Assembly (NCBI GenBank): GCA_030844895.1
Contig: JAUTDX010007441.1
Coordinates: 36,500 to 100,499 of the forward strand
Direction: 5' to 3'
DNA: 64,000 bases
DNA from: Ambrosia x helenae
Taxonomy: Eukaryota; Streptophyta; Magnoliopsida; Asterales; Asteraceae
A model generated the notes under the pieces. It made no database searches, had not been told where the DNA came from, and was given only the letters and a program-made list of their open reading frames with translations. The first letter of the stretch is position 1. The number at the start of each line of letters is the position of its first letter. Position numbers and translations under genes: made by a program. Of this stretch, positions 21,480 to 33,974 are shown in pieces.

Positions 21480-22095
21480 TCTCTCTTTTAAGAGTGTCAT
21501 GTAGGATGCCATGTGGCATTGGGATATTTTAGGGAAAAAGAATTAAAAAAAATAGATTTGTTTCTCTCATGTTTCCTTTCATAATTTTTAAACGTTAATA
21601 TCTTTTATATACGTGATTTTTTAAAGGAAAAAAATTACACCAAATTAACGAGCGTTTTATTATATTTCCAACAAGTACCATAGTGCTATATAAAACATGA
21701 AAAAAAAACGACCAAATAAACGAGTGTTTTATTATTTTCCAACGAGTACCACAATACTATATAAAAACGGAGAAAAAAACGACTATTTATTTGTGGGGTT
21801 TTGTTCATACAGGAAAAAAAAACACAAAGTGTTCAGGTTATTCATTAATCATGTATAGGCGGATCATTAAATTTGTTCAAACCGTTAGCATTGGAGTTGT
21901 ACATCGTTTTAGGTTAGATTTTAATATTAGAGTTATATATTGTTTAAGGTTAGACGTTAACATTGGAGATACATTGTTAGTTGTTTTAGATTAGGTGCTA
22001 CCCGAAGCTTTCATACGCATTAGTCTATTTCGTATGTAAATTGATATGTCATATTACATTTTTCAATCCGGGACGCTCCCGGGATATAAATCTAG
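21480..22095 (+). mobile_element. Short non-autonomous Helitron (R2 copy)
   Basis: The 3' end is clear: ccgggacgctcccgg hairpin, then ctag at 22092-22095 followed by T. The 5' end is put at TCTCTCTTTTAAGAGTGTC (21480). That position is uncertain, because the preceding base is T rather than A. No Rep/helicase coding sequence. Matches 6785-7328. Confidence 0.6.
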
Positions 22096-22475
22096 TAACC
22101 TACATATATACTAACCTTTTTATAATTATGAAAATTGTGTTTATATAAACTTGTGATTATACAGAGAAATATACATTAGTGTGTAAACTCTATTTTTTTT
22201 ATAATGATATATTTATTTATATCTTGCAATTAAATGTTGAGTGGTGGTAATGTGGTATCAAGCGCAAAACAAACGAGGGGAATGTCATTGTCAATGACCG
22301 GTAAATAATAATAATGATGAGGATCTACGTGGGGACCAGCTGGGGTGACGCAACAGATATAATCCGATGCAAGTAAATACGTATTTGCTATCCTTTTGTC
22401 TTGATTCAATGTTTTTTTAATGTAAGTAAATAAAAACAAAAATTTCAAACCTCTTTTTAACAATTACAATTTCTA

Positions 22476-24906
22476 TATATAGTTATATGATACAGTGTGC
22501 TAGATTTATATTCCATTTGAAGAATAAAGCAAACTGAATTTTAGGTATTATTTGTTCAGTATAAACTTTAAATTATTTTAATGTGCAACTTTTCTTTTTG
22601 AATTGTTAGTTTCTTTACATTTTAATTTACCATGGTCATTTAGAATGATCATTCATCGAGTTTCTGTGTTAGTGTGTTGTGTTCCTTGTAGCACCACGTT
22701 GGTTTCCTACTATAATATATAACAAGCAATGTGAAGATTAAGATGTTGATAATCGACATCCAATCGTATTCTGTTTAGCTCATGTATTATTCACGGCTAT
22801 AATGATTTCTAACGGTGATGCAGGGAATTACCTCCTGGAAGAATAAAACAACAGGTTTCCATTCCACTCTTCTGATTTGTATCAATTCCGTTCTTCATAT
22901 TTGTATCAAAACTGGGGTTCAGTTTGATTAACTTCATGTTTATTAGACTAATAATTTCGAAATTATAAATATTAATAATTAATAATAGTAATACGATTAT
23001 GTGTAAAATTGTAATCATATAGGGAAGTCTACATGTAAAACTTTCCTTACAATCAAACATTTAAATGAAATTGAAAGAAAGCTAAAACTAAAATCTAGAT
23101 TATTAGATTGGAATGAAGTTGCCCTATCAAGTAGAGGTTGACAAAATGCGAGGGTTGCCCGGTTGGGTAATGGGTTAAAACATGTTGTGGTCAATGGGGG
23201 TAGTTTTTTATTATCCGAACAACTGAATGTGTGTTTTCCATCAACAAACTTCTTTGATAAATGTATAATGCAAATGGTGTTATATTGATATTTGTAGGTT
23301 GGTGGATAAATAAATGTCTCAATTGGGAAATATGGTACATTAGAAAGACTGATTGGGGTCCTTAATATATATGATTTGAAATCTTTATGAACAATAGGGG
23401 ACAACCAAGTGTATATTTTCATATTCCATGCGTTCTAAAAATATAAGTACTATTGACTTTGAAACACCAGATGCTATATACCTAGAGGTTGAAATAAATT
23501 CATTCTTTTTAAAATAATTAAATGTACTATTTAAACGAAAAGTAAAGTGCACTTTTAAGCGAATTTTACATCAAATTCACGAATGAGAAACTGCAACAAA
23601 CTTTAGTCATCATGTATTTAGGATGGAGCAAAAGAATATAAAAGAGGCTATTAATCAGAGGTGTGAGTAAGACTGTGGATTCTTGCTACAGTCTGTCCCT
23701 ATGACCACTCCCATTGGTAATCAAAGTTTGGGATTGTGGGTGAAAATAATATTAAAAAACTCACAAGATTGCAACTCAACCACAATGCGGTTGGTTGTGG
23801 TGGCAAGCTGGGTTGTAACCCAAATAAACCCTCCACTAACTTAATAACTTATAATATTCACGTTTAAAAAAATTAAATACACTGTAGTTCTTAATTTTTC
23901 GGTGAACACCCCGATATAATTTTTTTATTAAAAACCCAGTTAGTTTGAAAAAAATAGTTATAGGTTGAGTTGGGTTGTGAATGTGTGTTATGGTTTGGTT
24001 GTGTAGATTGATAAGAGGGAAATTAGTTTTTTTATTGAAAGGTTGGGTTGGTTGGATTGTGAATGAGGATAGTCTAAAGGGCGCATACAATGCAGTTGAT
24101 TATGAGAAAAAAGTGAAAAAACTATGAAAAATGAAAAGAATGTGTACGACTTCTTCATATCCAGATGTAGTGATTTTGGATAATGTTCAAAATTGTTCAA
24201 AATTGCAGTGAAGTATACGATGAACAACTGGTACTAGCAGAAAATGAACCAATGTGGTGACAATTTGAACACATTTTACTTATTAATGGGTTGATTTGGG
24301 ATGGGTCAATTTATTAAAACATTTTATATGCATTACGCTTGCAAAATGATTAATTATCATTTTTGATGGTATTTGGAATCAACTGTAATGACAAACTCAT
24401 GTGTAAAGCAACGCAACTAAACCTACTTCAGGGTCTGAAGTGAAAATTAACTTTGAGACTTCTTTTGTAAAAAAGTTTTAGAACATTAGCTGACCTGGAT
24501 GAGAAGAATGTGAACTTCAAATAAGGGTCTCTTAAATTTAGTTAACTTAATGTTCTTCTTTAAGTGGTAGAGCCTTCTCGAGACTAAGGCACTACCTATA
24601 TGCTACGCAGCGACATACTATCTATGCGTTTGCATTGTGTTTTGTTTTCCTAGATTTGAAAGACGTATGTATGTAGATTGTAGTAGCACTTTACTAATAA
24701 TTGATATGTATGTTCTGGATCAGGTTGATCTCATAATTGTAAAGTGTAAATCCTAAACTTAGATGAACAAGTATGCATGTGCTTTGAGGTACCGGATTTT
24801 CAAGTACTGCAACAACCAATTCTCCATTTCACTAATGATCGTTAACTGAATCAACTTAACCTACTCAATTGAGACACCCGCCGCAACGCGCGGGCATTCC
24901 CACTAG
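22476..24906 (+). mobile_element. Helitron 3' end and body
   Basis: Ends with the classic plant Helitron terminus: hairpin acccgccgcaacgcgcgggc at 24876-24895, then ctag at 24903-24906 followed by T. R1 shows the right flank joined as gata|ttttacc, an A/T target. The left boundary is where R1 similarity stops (22475). R1 sequence 7711-8636 is missing here, so the 5' end and flank may have been lost together. No captured gene recognised. Confidence 0.7.
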
Positions 24907-25114
24907 TTTTACCTAAAAGAAAAGATCGTCTATCCTAAATGGCATTTATTAAATTTATTTAATTTTCCTATATAGCAAACTAGATTATATTACAGAATCT
25001 TTCCGGGATAGATAAATTTAAGATGACATGATAAAATATGTGTTATGATGTAACATAGAAATTAATGTACTATAAGAAAACGACAATTTTAATCATGTGA
25101 ATAAGAATGAATAT

Positions 25115-25552
25115 GGGTATGTTTGGCAAAACTAGCTGGTAGCTGCAAGCTGTTAGCTGGAAGCTGGTAGCTGCAAGCTGTTAGCTGGAAGCTGGAAGCT
25201 TTTTAAATATATTTTGGTGTTTGGCAGAGTAGCTGGAGCTTTTTAATAAAATGTATAAAATGACCAAAATGGACATAATTAAAAACTTGTAAAGAAGGTT
25301 TTTATTTTATTTTTAAAATAGAATGGGTATTTGTGTCATTTACTAATTAAAAGCTTGTAGCTAGTAGAGCTTTTTCTTAAAAGCTACTACTAGTAGCTTT
25401 TCACTATAGAGCTTTTTCTCCAATCTAAAAGCTTCCAGCTCCTTCAACCAAACAAGGCTTTTTATTGAGTAGGAGCTTTTTCTTAAAAGCTTGAAGCTTG
25501 AAGCTCCTAAAAGCTCTTAAAAGCTCTTAAAAGCTCCTTGCCAAACATACTC
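25115..25552. mobile_element. Tourist/Harbinger-like MITE
   Basis: Terminal inverted repeats GGGTATGTTTGGCAA and (inverted) GAGTATGTTTGGCAA, flanked by TAT on both sides (25112-25114, 25553-25555). The R1 counterpart near 8871 lacks the insert. Subterminal agctggtagctgcaagctg and aagctcttaaaagctc repeats fill the ends. 438 bp, no coding capacity. Confidence 0.8.
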
Positions 25553-25555
25553 TAT

Positions 25556-27114
25556 GTATATTAAAACGAATGTGTATGTTTGGATGAAGAGCAGAGCTAG
25601 AAAGTATCATTGCATGGCGTGATTGAGCTTGGTGGTCTTGAAGGTGTGACTTTTTTTTTTCTTTGAAAAAGAGTGGCTATTCATAAGACTATTCATATGA
25701 CACACACGCACCATCGCCTAAGGTTTTAGATCCGGTGACCGCTTTATCTCCTTCGTCTTCCAGTGCAAATCTAGATTTATCTTGACTAGTTGGATCTCTA
25801 TTTCTTTTTTTTTTGTGCACAGCAGTATCATTTCCGGACCTGCTTAAAACACAATAATAAAACATGTAGTTGTGTTATAGACGTAAGGTATACAATAGTT
25901 AAACAAATCGTAATTAAACAAACCGAACCATAAAGCGTCAATCTAACTCATGACACGTTTCCACATAGACATCAACCATGCCTATTTTAGGTTAATTCAC
26001 TCAAGTAAAAAACGTGAGCATTAAAGTATTTAGGCTTTCTTGTGCGGTTGACTTTCATGTAGAAAAAGTTTCACTATTCTTATATGTTCGTTATTCTAGT
26101 GTTATGTAACCTATTTGATGTTAAGATATGCATATAACTATTTTTATGTTAAAATGTTTTTCTTTGAAGTATATAGAATGAGGAAAAGGTTCACAAACGA
26201 AAGATGCTACCTAGGCATATTTAATAAAGTTTGTCTTTGACTGATCAAGTTTTACATTAGTTGACAAACATGGAGTTATGAGTTGTAATGAGTCATGCCT
26301 TTGCCTTAATGAGACTTGTTATGTATTTAGATTTTAGATTCATGATAACTCTTAACTCTTTATACGATTGGTGGGACTTGTTATACCGTCTCCTAGTTTT
26401 TTATTCTTTTGAACTAAATACAACTAAAAAATAGCAATGAATTAGAGCCGGTCTAACATTTCTGGAGCCCCTAAATGAACTACAAGGCCTGGGCCCTTTA
26501 AGTTGTATAGTTTATTAAAATAACCTTATACTAGATGAACATCACTATCTCCTTTCATGTAACTGTTAATCGATTATATAAATTAGTATTCATTTCAACC
26601 AGTTACGTCTTTTATATCTATTGCAAATTGAGGACATTTTGCCATTTAAATATTTATCTCATTTTGTAGATCTACAATTTACTATACATTACCCTGGGGC
26701 TTCATTTAGTGGTTTTTTGAGCGACTACTTTGGTTGAGAAAGTAGATGTACATTATATCGTCCAATCCCTTTTGTGAGTCTTCAATATTTGATAATCCTT
26801 AAAAGTTGTCAATCGACAATAGAAAATCAAAATCACAAATATCAAAGTTCCAGTCATTCAAACCGCTAAACAATATATATAAAAAAGTCATTACATGCAA
26901 ATTTGTGATTAAAAAATAACCATCGACCATTGATTATCCCATATTTTCGCACCCAATCACAATTTCACGGAAGTTACTCAACAATCGCGCATAATAAGGA
27001 TGCGAGCAAACATTGACGCCAACGTTCATTTATGTATATGTCATTAAGTAGATATAATTCTTCAACTCTTGGGCTAGACAATTATTTATTTTTCTCATGG
27101 ACCAACACTAATGT
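25556..27114. other. End of R2 and flank; no gene
   Basis: R2 homology ends near 26383. At 26443-26520 a segment starting agagccggtctaac and rich in ggcccc/gggccc resembles the end of the hAT element at 12154, so it may be a fragment of that family. Otherwise AT-rich. Confidence 0.45.
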
Positions 27115-27132
27115 ATACATGAAATATTAAAC

Positions 27133-27315
27133 TTAAAATTTTGGGACCTCTACTTGAATATTTCTCCTCAAAAGTGCCGCTTTGGTTGGTAGCCTATCCA
27201 ACTCTACGCGCCACACGGAAATGTTGCATTTACTTGGAATCCATTTACACCACTTTAAGGCGATAACATCACTTGTATGACATTCCTTTAACGCTTCCAA
27301 ACGTGAACACACCAT
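27133..27315 (-). pseudogene. LINE zf-RVT fragment
   Basis: Minus strand: KWIPSKCNISVWRVELDRLP then TKAALLRRNI, the zf-RVT start of a plant LINE ORF2 (compare GVPKKVAIFIWRAEQDRLPT in the LINE at 31945). Only about 60 codons remain and neither end shows a LINE terminus. Confidence 0.75.
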
Positions 27316-29882
27316 AGGAGTCCCCTCGCCGCACCCAACTGTCTCTGTTTTCCCCTAGCCGAACCAAGTCTAATAAAACACTGATTTCAGCCAACTCTCA
27401 ACCAAGTAGACAAAATTTGCATGCATTTTTATCTACCATGTGTATTTTCATGACATATATGATGATGGAATAAATTTTCATTGGATAAAATAAAGAAAAT
27501 AAGCACATTGTGATTTATACCGGATTCCGTATAAGACCAACATCATAAATGTTTTCATCGCATAATATATTATAGTAAATTATATTAGACTTTTGAGTCT
27601 TTATTCTAGTTTAGACACACAACGTAATGTGGTATATAAAAGTTAATTAAGGTTTAACGATATCACATGAACTTGTAATATTTTTAATGCTATCAAGTAT
27701 AGTCATGTGTTACTCTACACGTATCGCCTTTTGTTTGCATATAGTACGTACTTTATTACACTAAACCTTTGCTTAGATTGTAACGGTATGCAAAACGACA
27801 TTCATGTTAATAATAAGTGTTTGACTAATGGCAATCTTCAGTACATACTTCTTGTATTTGTAAGTTGTAATCCTGGCTTGCACTATTTAATTTGTAAAAC
27901 TTAGACAAATCTAAAAAATCATTTTGTTAACTCATCCAAAATAAAGTAGACATAGAGTTCAATATGTGTGGGTGGTGTTTTATTGATAATATTCCAAACA
28001 TATTGTTTTAATTGATCTTGTAAACCTTGTTACTAATATTAAACAAGTAAGGCAACAATGCAATATATTGTAACTTTTCATCTAGAAAGACGTTTTGTGG
28101 AAGAAGACATAAGATAGTAGGATTTGACACATTGTGAAAATATAACCGTAAAACACCTAGTAATTAAGGTTCTTACTTCACAATTTTATAATTCTTTCCG
28201 GGTGTCTCATTCGGTAGAAGTGCTACGACATAAAGTGAGCCAACGAATTTCAGTATCCTAAAGAAACTTAACTGATTTATTTCTAATTTATGATCTGTGA
28301 CAAATGAATTGTATAATCTCAATTTTAAATCCAATACTCTATATGCAAATGCTATACTATTTAGTTAAATTACTTTATTAATAATATAGCATTAATTCAT
28401 CGTCTTTATCATTTAAAGTTTTTATATTCGTGCTATATATATACTTATAAATTATAAATTCGATAAATTATATATTCGGATATACTTGGAATTTCCTCAA
28501 AAAACTTAACTGATTTATTTCTAATTTATGATCTGTGACAAATTAATTGTATAATCTCAATTTTGGTATGATGGTACTATAAATTATTGGTACACATACA
28601 CATACTACATGTATACATCATGGCTCAAGTTTTTTAGTTTTATGTGATAGTGGGCATATAACATACATCATATTATTTGCTTGTAGATGTAGGATGTTTT
28701 TAATATAAATAGATAAATGTACTTAATATGCTCAACCTAAAACCGGAATAGACTTGAATTATCCACACAATGGTAATTGTTTTTCGTCATGGTTTCAAAA
28801 GACTACAAACACTTCCCTATTGCCTTTGCTTCTTGACCTTGGCTTCATTATCTTCGGAGCAGGTGTTGTTGGTGGTAGTGTGAGGATTAGTGTTTCCGTG
28901 CGATTGTCATCGAGGTTATCGAACGGGCAGGCACGTCTACCACATCATTGATTGAATTTGTGGAGTTTGTCTTTAGGGCAAGTGACAACAGTTTGGGTAT
29001 ACTGCAGCATGCATTAGAGTTGAGATAATCTTTGGACTGGTGTTACCATGCTTGATTAACATTTCTTCGCATTTGATGTTCATCATACGCGTCTTGCAAC
29101 AGTGAAACACACACATAAGAACCCGAAAAACATAAAGAACCTCAACCACCTAAAACAAAAATGAAAGGATAAAAGTCAAAACCCAATGGACCAAGAACAG
29201 AGCAGAATCTAACTTTGTTCAAAAACAAAACGGTGATTAAGAGAGAACTGAAATGCCTCTGACTTTTAAGGTTCTTCAACAAACCGGGCAACATGTGCGT
29301 CCATTGACATTTTCACATAGTGCAACTAAAATGCCTGTGAATTTTAAGGAGCAATGAATAATAACATAAGTTATTGAATCACTTGATTCAGAAGAACAAA
29401 AGATTTTAACTATTCTAAATATATTTTTTACCACTTGACCTGTTAAAAAAATGGGTCAAAAAATTGCCACTTTTACGGTAAAATCTTGAAAGTAGAAATC
29501 TGATTGTGAATTCAAAGGTGAACACCAATTTCTCATATCTAGTTAGCTGTTTGGTGGTGGCTTCCTGTATTTGTTAGGGGCTACCTCTTTTGTTTTTGTA
29601 AATGAAAAATATACCTTTTGAGAAAATAAAAACAAGAGGCTTGCAAGCCCCTACTATATGAAGCTTGTACTTGAGCTCACATGAGCTTCCATATAGACTT
29701 ACACTTGGCATGACATGAGTTTTTAGCAAGCCAAATTTTAAGTAGCTTGCACGGCTCAACTCATTTACACTTGTATTTTTAAATATCTAAAAAGGTAAAT
29801 TCATTATCTATAACCATCTTTACTGATTTGCTCGAGGAAATTTATAGAACTAACATAGTATGGCACCTGCATTCATCTATAA
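27316..29882. other. AT-rich stretch, no gene seen
   Basis: Contains a roughly 64-bp direct repeat (see 28264-28565). About 28750-28960 has a slightly GC-richer patch with a 65-codon frame of no known domain. No terminal repeats fixed. Confidence 0.5.
28264..28565 (+). repeat. Two 64-bp direct repeats
   Basis: aacttaactgatttatttct with about 45 further shared bases occurs at about 28265 and again at about 28502, differing at few positions and separated by about 170 bp. Confidence 0.9.
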
Positions 29883-29883
29883 T

Positions 29884-29884
<1 letters not shown>

Positions 29885-29930
<46 letters not shown>
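29885..29930. repeat. (TA)n microsatellite at the Helitron start
   Basis: An almost uninterrupted AT dinucleotide run directly after the Helitron 5' TC terminus. It ends in attatatatacattataaagg. Confidence 0.95.
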
Positions 29931-30729
29931 CATTATAAAGGAGGAGTTATGTATCATTTTGTAATTTTGTTTTGAGGACAATTTTTAAAGCTATGTATAC
30001 AACTTAATAAAGCTTATAACATAGGGGTAAAATAGTCACTTAGGTGTATATTAAGACACTTGCAAGGTTATTAGTGTAATTTTATACTTTGTTTTTAGTT
30101 TAAAAGTCAAATTTCATTCCCTTCCTGCCCCTCTCATCACTTCACTTCCTCTGCTCCTTTCACATTCTTGAACGTATGCCAATTGATATTCACATTTAAT
30201 TCATAGTTCCGTTCAATTCATAAAGCCACTAAATCGTAAGCCTTCGATAGCTCTTAAACTTTCTGAACTCCCTCTCTCTTCATCATCATCCTACGGTTTC
30301 AGTGCCAACAACAAATGAACTATTACCTCTAAGGTTGATGGACAAACTGGTATGTTGTTTGGGCTTCATTTACCGGATCCGACATATGACATCACTGGCG
30401 CTAATTGTTAAGGTTTGTTAATTTCTGGGCATTTTTACAAGCTTACTCATTTTTTTATTTTTATTTAATCATGTTGAATCAAACCACTTGAAGGTACTCC
30501 TGTACCATTTTCATTTTTATTTGGCTAATGTTCTTGTTGGCTTTAAGATTTTGTTTTTATAAAATAATCATATGATTCACATGATAAAGACTTTGCTAAT
30601 TAAGGAATATTCAAGAACTTTAAAACCAAGGTTCTGGTATGTTGTACGATTGATTTGGTTTGAATTTGATTTTCTTGTGGTCAGGTGTGTGTCTGTGTGT
30701 GTAATTGTATGTGTTTGTCACTTTGGCCA

Positions 30730-30981
30730 GTTTTGATTAGTTTAAGTGATAATTATAGTATTATTGAATGTTGGAATCAAATAGAGAAGCAAATTGAAAG
30801 GGGAGAGTTTGTGTGGAGGTCTGACAGAGCGGATGTACACATGAATATTATCGACTCTTTACTAATTTGATTGAAGAGCCCACCAAGAAGCTTCATACGA
30901 CTAGGAGTCAGATCCATCGAGTTTTGACGATTTTCCGTTGTGGTGTCGATATGCTCTTGATATGAATGCCGCACAAGTTAA
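30730..30981 (+). pseudogene. Argininosuccinate lyase gene fragment
   Basis: Translates as VLISLSDNYSIIECWNQIEK then QIERGEFVWRSDRADVHMNI, and after one frame slip LIEEPTKKLHTTRSQ, and after another DFPLWCRYALDMNA. These follow, in order, the N-terminal third of argininosuccinate lyase (last step of arginine synthesis), including the signature-like W/R-T/S-D-R-x-DVHMN, KKLHT.RS and DF.LWCR.A segments. At least two single-base losses break the frame. Only about 80 codons of about 470 are present. It lies inside a Helitron, which fits capture of a host gene piece. Confidence 0.85.
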
Positions 30982-31944
30982 ATAATTTCAGGTTGTCTAT
31001 CTCTTTTGATATTTGCTTATGTTACTAGCCTATAAGTAATTCTTGTATAGTTTTTTGGTAATAAGATTGATTTGAAGCAAAGTATTCACCAAGGTTTAGT
31101 TCTTTGTGTTTTGTAGATTGCTTTTGTGAGGTTGGCTAAGAAGAATATTGGAGTGACTGTTTCTGAGTTTACAGAATGCAGAGTGCATAAGCTATACAAT
31201 TGAAATTTGATAAAAAAAAATGTTACTGTAACAGTGAACACAAGGGTGAATCAAGTTGACCTTCAGGTAATCATACTACCTTACGCTTAGTTTTTTGGGT
31301 TTGTTCTTGATCATTTTCTGTAACTAAGCTGTCGCGACCTTTTATTAGACATATAATATGTCAACAACTCATCAATGATACTTTTAAATTTCTAACAAAA
31401 CTTGAGTTTCTTGACTAGAAACACTATTTTTCCTTTTTTTTGATAATAGATATATGTCAAATATGATCCGAAAGTACTGTGTAGTATAATCAAGTTTAAC
31501 TAATAAATTGATGGATGGGACCTTACTTCTGTTGATTTACACACATACAAATATATCCATACATGTTTGGTTTTAGAGTAGTGAATTTGTGTGGAACTGT
31601 AAGAAATAAATGCTTGCCAGGTTTCAATAATCGTAAGAGGATCAGAAGAGCGTTTGTCTTCCAAACGAAATAAAAATCATGTTCTTTGGCGAAGTTGTAA
31701 CATGATGTCTGTTTTGAGAAAATTGCTAGAATATCTCAAAGTTAGAAATATATTGTGGCTAGCCCATATAACTTGTAAAGTCGGTTTGCTCAAATTTTAT
31801 AGTTGTATCTTAGTTGGTGAGATTATGCTTTAAAAGTAAAAGTTAATTTAGTCATTTATATCTTTGTTTTACGGTTTCTATTAAAGCTGGCAAAACGGAT
31901 GGGTTAGACTGCATGACTAATGGGTCAAATGAATCCATAAAAAG

Positions 31945-33864
31945 TTGCAATTTTTAGTTGGTTTGACCCGCAAACATATTGTACAATGTTACCGGGGGGT
32001 TAGGCAAGGGGACCCACTGTCACCATTCCTGTTCATCATGGCCATGGAGGCGCTTACATGTTTTGTACACAGAGCTAAAGATCTGGGATATTTTAGGGGA
32101 CTTCGGTGTCCTAACGGGGGTCCAATCCTCACTCACCTCATGTACGCCGATGATATAGTTTACGTGGGTGAATGGGACGATGATAATATCAAAAATATTA
32201 TGAGACTTATGAGATGTTTCTATCTTGTCTCGGGACTGAAAATGAATCACCACAAGACGAGACTATTTGGTATTGGCGTACACTACGATAGTGTGGAAGG
32301 TATGGCCGATCATGTCAAATGTAGAGCTGACAAGTTTCCATGCAAATATCTCGGTGTTCCAGTGGGAGTCAACATGAATCAAGTAAAATTTTGGGAACCG
32401 GTGGTGGACATTTTTAAAAAACGACTCTCTAAGTGGAAAGCAAAACATTTATCCTTCGGAGGTCGGGTGGTTCTGTTACGTGCGGTTCTTGATAGCTTGC
32501 CTCTATATTTTTTCTCTTTGTTTAAGGCTCCAATCGGGGTTATTAACTCCCTTGAAGCACTTAGACGTCGTTTCTTTTGGGGTGGGGATGATGAGAAGGC
32601 TAAAGTCAATTGGGTCGCTTGGGAAAGAGTAATCGGACCTGTGGAAAAAGGCGGGCTTGGTCTCGGCTCACTTAAGAAAATGAACGAGAGTCTTTTAGTA
32701 AAATGGTGGTGGCGTTGCAAGGTTGACAAACAAGCACTATGGTGGAGGGTGGTCTCCGCTATTCATCATAGTAACAACACTTCCTCATATCTCCCAGTCC
32801 GAAGAGGTTTATCCGGAGTATGGAATGCAATTTACAAAATAGGCGATGCTGTGTTGGATCAAGACTTGAATATTTCGGCTACAATAAAAGGGAAGGTGGG
32901 AAATGGGCTGGAAGTCAGGTTTTGGCTGGATTGGTGGACAGGAGACGGACCGCTTAAAGATCGCTATCCTTGTTTGTTTGATATTGAAAGCTGCAAATCC
33001 GCCTCAGTGGCTGCTCGTTTTCAGACTTGGAGCTGGAAACGAGTACCTAGTTCTAACTTGGAATTGACGGCTTGGCAGCAATGCTCGTCATTGCTTGCTG
33101 GTACCATATTATCAAACAATGGTGACAGTTGGGAGTGGGTTGGGTCTCCGGATGGAGTATTCACAGTGTCAGCTTGTAGGAAACTCTTGGACAGCCATGC
33201 TATTCCATTCTACCCTTTCCAATGGGTTAAAGGAGTTCCAAAGAAGGTTGCAATATTTATATGGAGGGCCGAACAAGATCGTCTACCGACAATGAAAGGA
33301 TTACAGCGAAGAAGGATCATTCATGGGTCGACAAACTGTAAACTATGTGGCGACTTGGAGGAGGACGCGGACCACCTACTTACTTCATGTTTTGTAGCTT
33401 CATGGATTTGGCATAAGGTGAGCCTTTGGTGTAATATTCCTGCTGTATATGCATTCACAGTTCGGGATTTATTGAATATTCACAAGTCGAACAACATTCC
33501 GGAAAGAAAAAGGAAGTGGGTCCGAATCGTCATTCTTGCTGCAACATGGTCAATTTGGAAAGCAAGGAACGCCGCTATATTTCAAGGAACAAGGGTGAAC
33601 TTGAGCGGCATATTTGGCGAACTTCAAACCGTTTCATTCAGCTGGGTCAGCCAGAAAATGAAACCGTCAGGGTGGACTTGGGACTCTTGGAAATTGTTTG
33701 ATGTACCGATTACGTAACACAGTAGGATAGGGAGGTTATACAAATTTTGGATAATGTTTGGTGTTTTTTTTTTCGGTTTGTGCTACCTGCTTACTAGCAG
33801 GCAGAGGTGTAAATAACATTTTGGTGAAATGATACAGTTCTTTGCCGATCAAAAAAAAAAAAAA
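31945..33864 (+). pseudogene. 5'-truncated LINE: RT C-half and zf-RVT
   Basis: The 590-codon frame starts inside flanking sequence; LINE homology begins about residue 7 (HIVQCYRGVRQGDPLSPFLF). RT motif YADD is at 32142-32153. A long linker follows, then zf-RVT (GVPKKVAIFIWRAEQDRLPT, then C..C...H..C near CKLCGDLEEDADHLLTSC) and the C-terminal tail to the stop at 33715-33717. The 3' UTR has a hairpin at 33786-33801 and ends tttgccgatc plus poly(A) (to 33864). Endonuclease, ORF1 and the first half of RT are missing, so it cannot move itself. No convincing target duplication. Same family as the 41225-47349 LINE. Confidence 0.9.
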
Positions 33865-33974
33865 ACCTTCTTTCTAACATAAATCATCTGTACATGCAAA
33901 TCCTATAAAGAACAAAATATGTCAACCCATTTTTAAAACGACAACCCGCCGCAACGCGCGGGCCTTTCTACTAG

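Larger units (their letters stand above)
21581..26383 (+). repeat. Older duplicated block, copy R2
   Basis: Pairs with 6785-10133. It is longer because it holds a Helitron (22476-24906) and a MITE (25115-25552). It lacks 209 bp present in R1 and R3 between two aatcgta motifs (junction at 25906-25912). No gene is supported; the 135-codon minus frame at 23015-23422 has no domain. Confidence 0.9.
29883..33974 (+). mobile_element. 4.1 kb Helitron carrying a gene fragment and a LINE
   Basis: 5' end TCTATAATATATATAT (or seven bases earlier at 29876), preceded by A, then a (TA)n run and aaaggaggagttatgta as in the Helitron start at 4154. The 3' end is the hairpin acccgccgcaacgcgcgggc and ctag at 33971-33974 followed by T. 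It contains an argininosuccinate lyase fragment (30730-30981) and a truncated LINE (about 31960-33864). No Rep/helicase, so non-autonomous. Confidence 0.75.

Noticed and set aside
23015..23422. 135-codon minus-strand frame
   Set aside because: No domain, low complexity, inside a Helitron, no splice or promoter signs.
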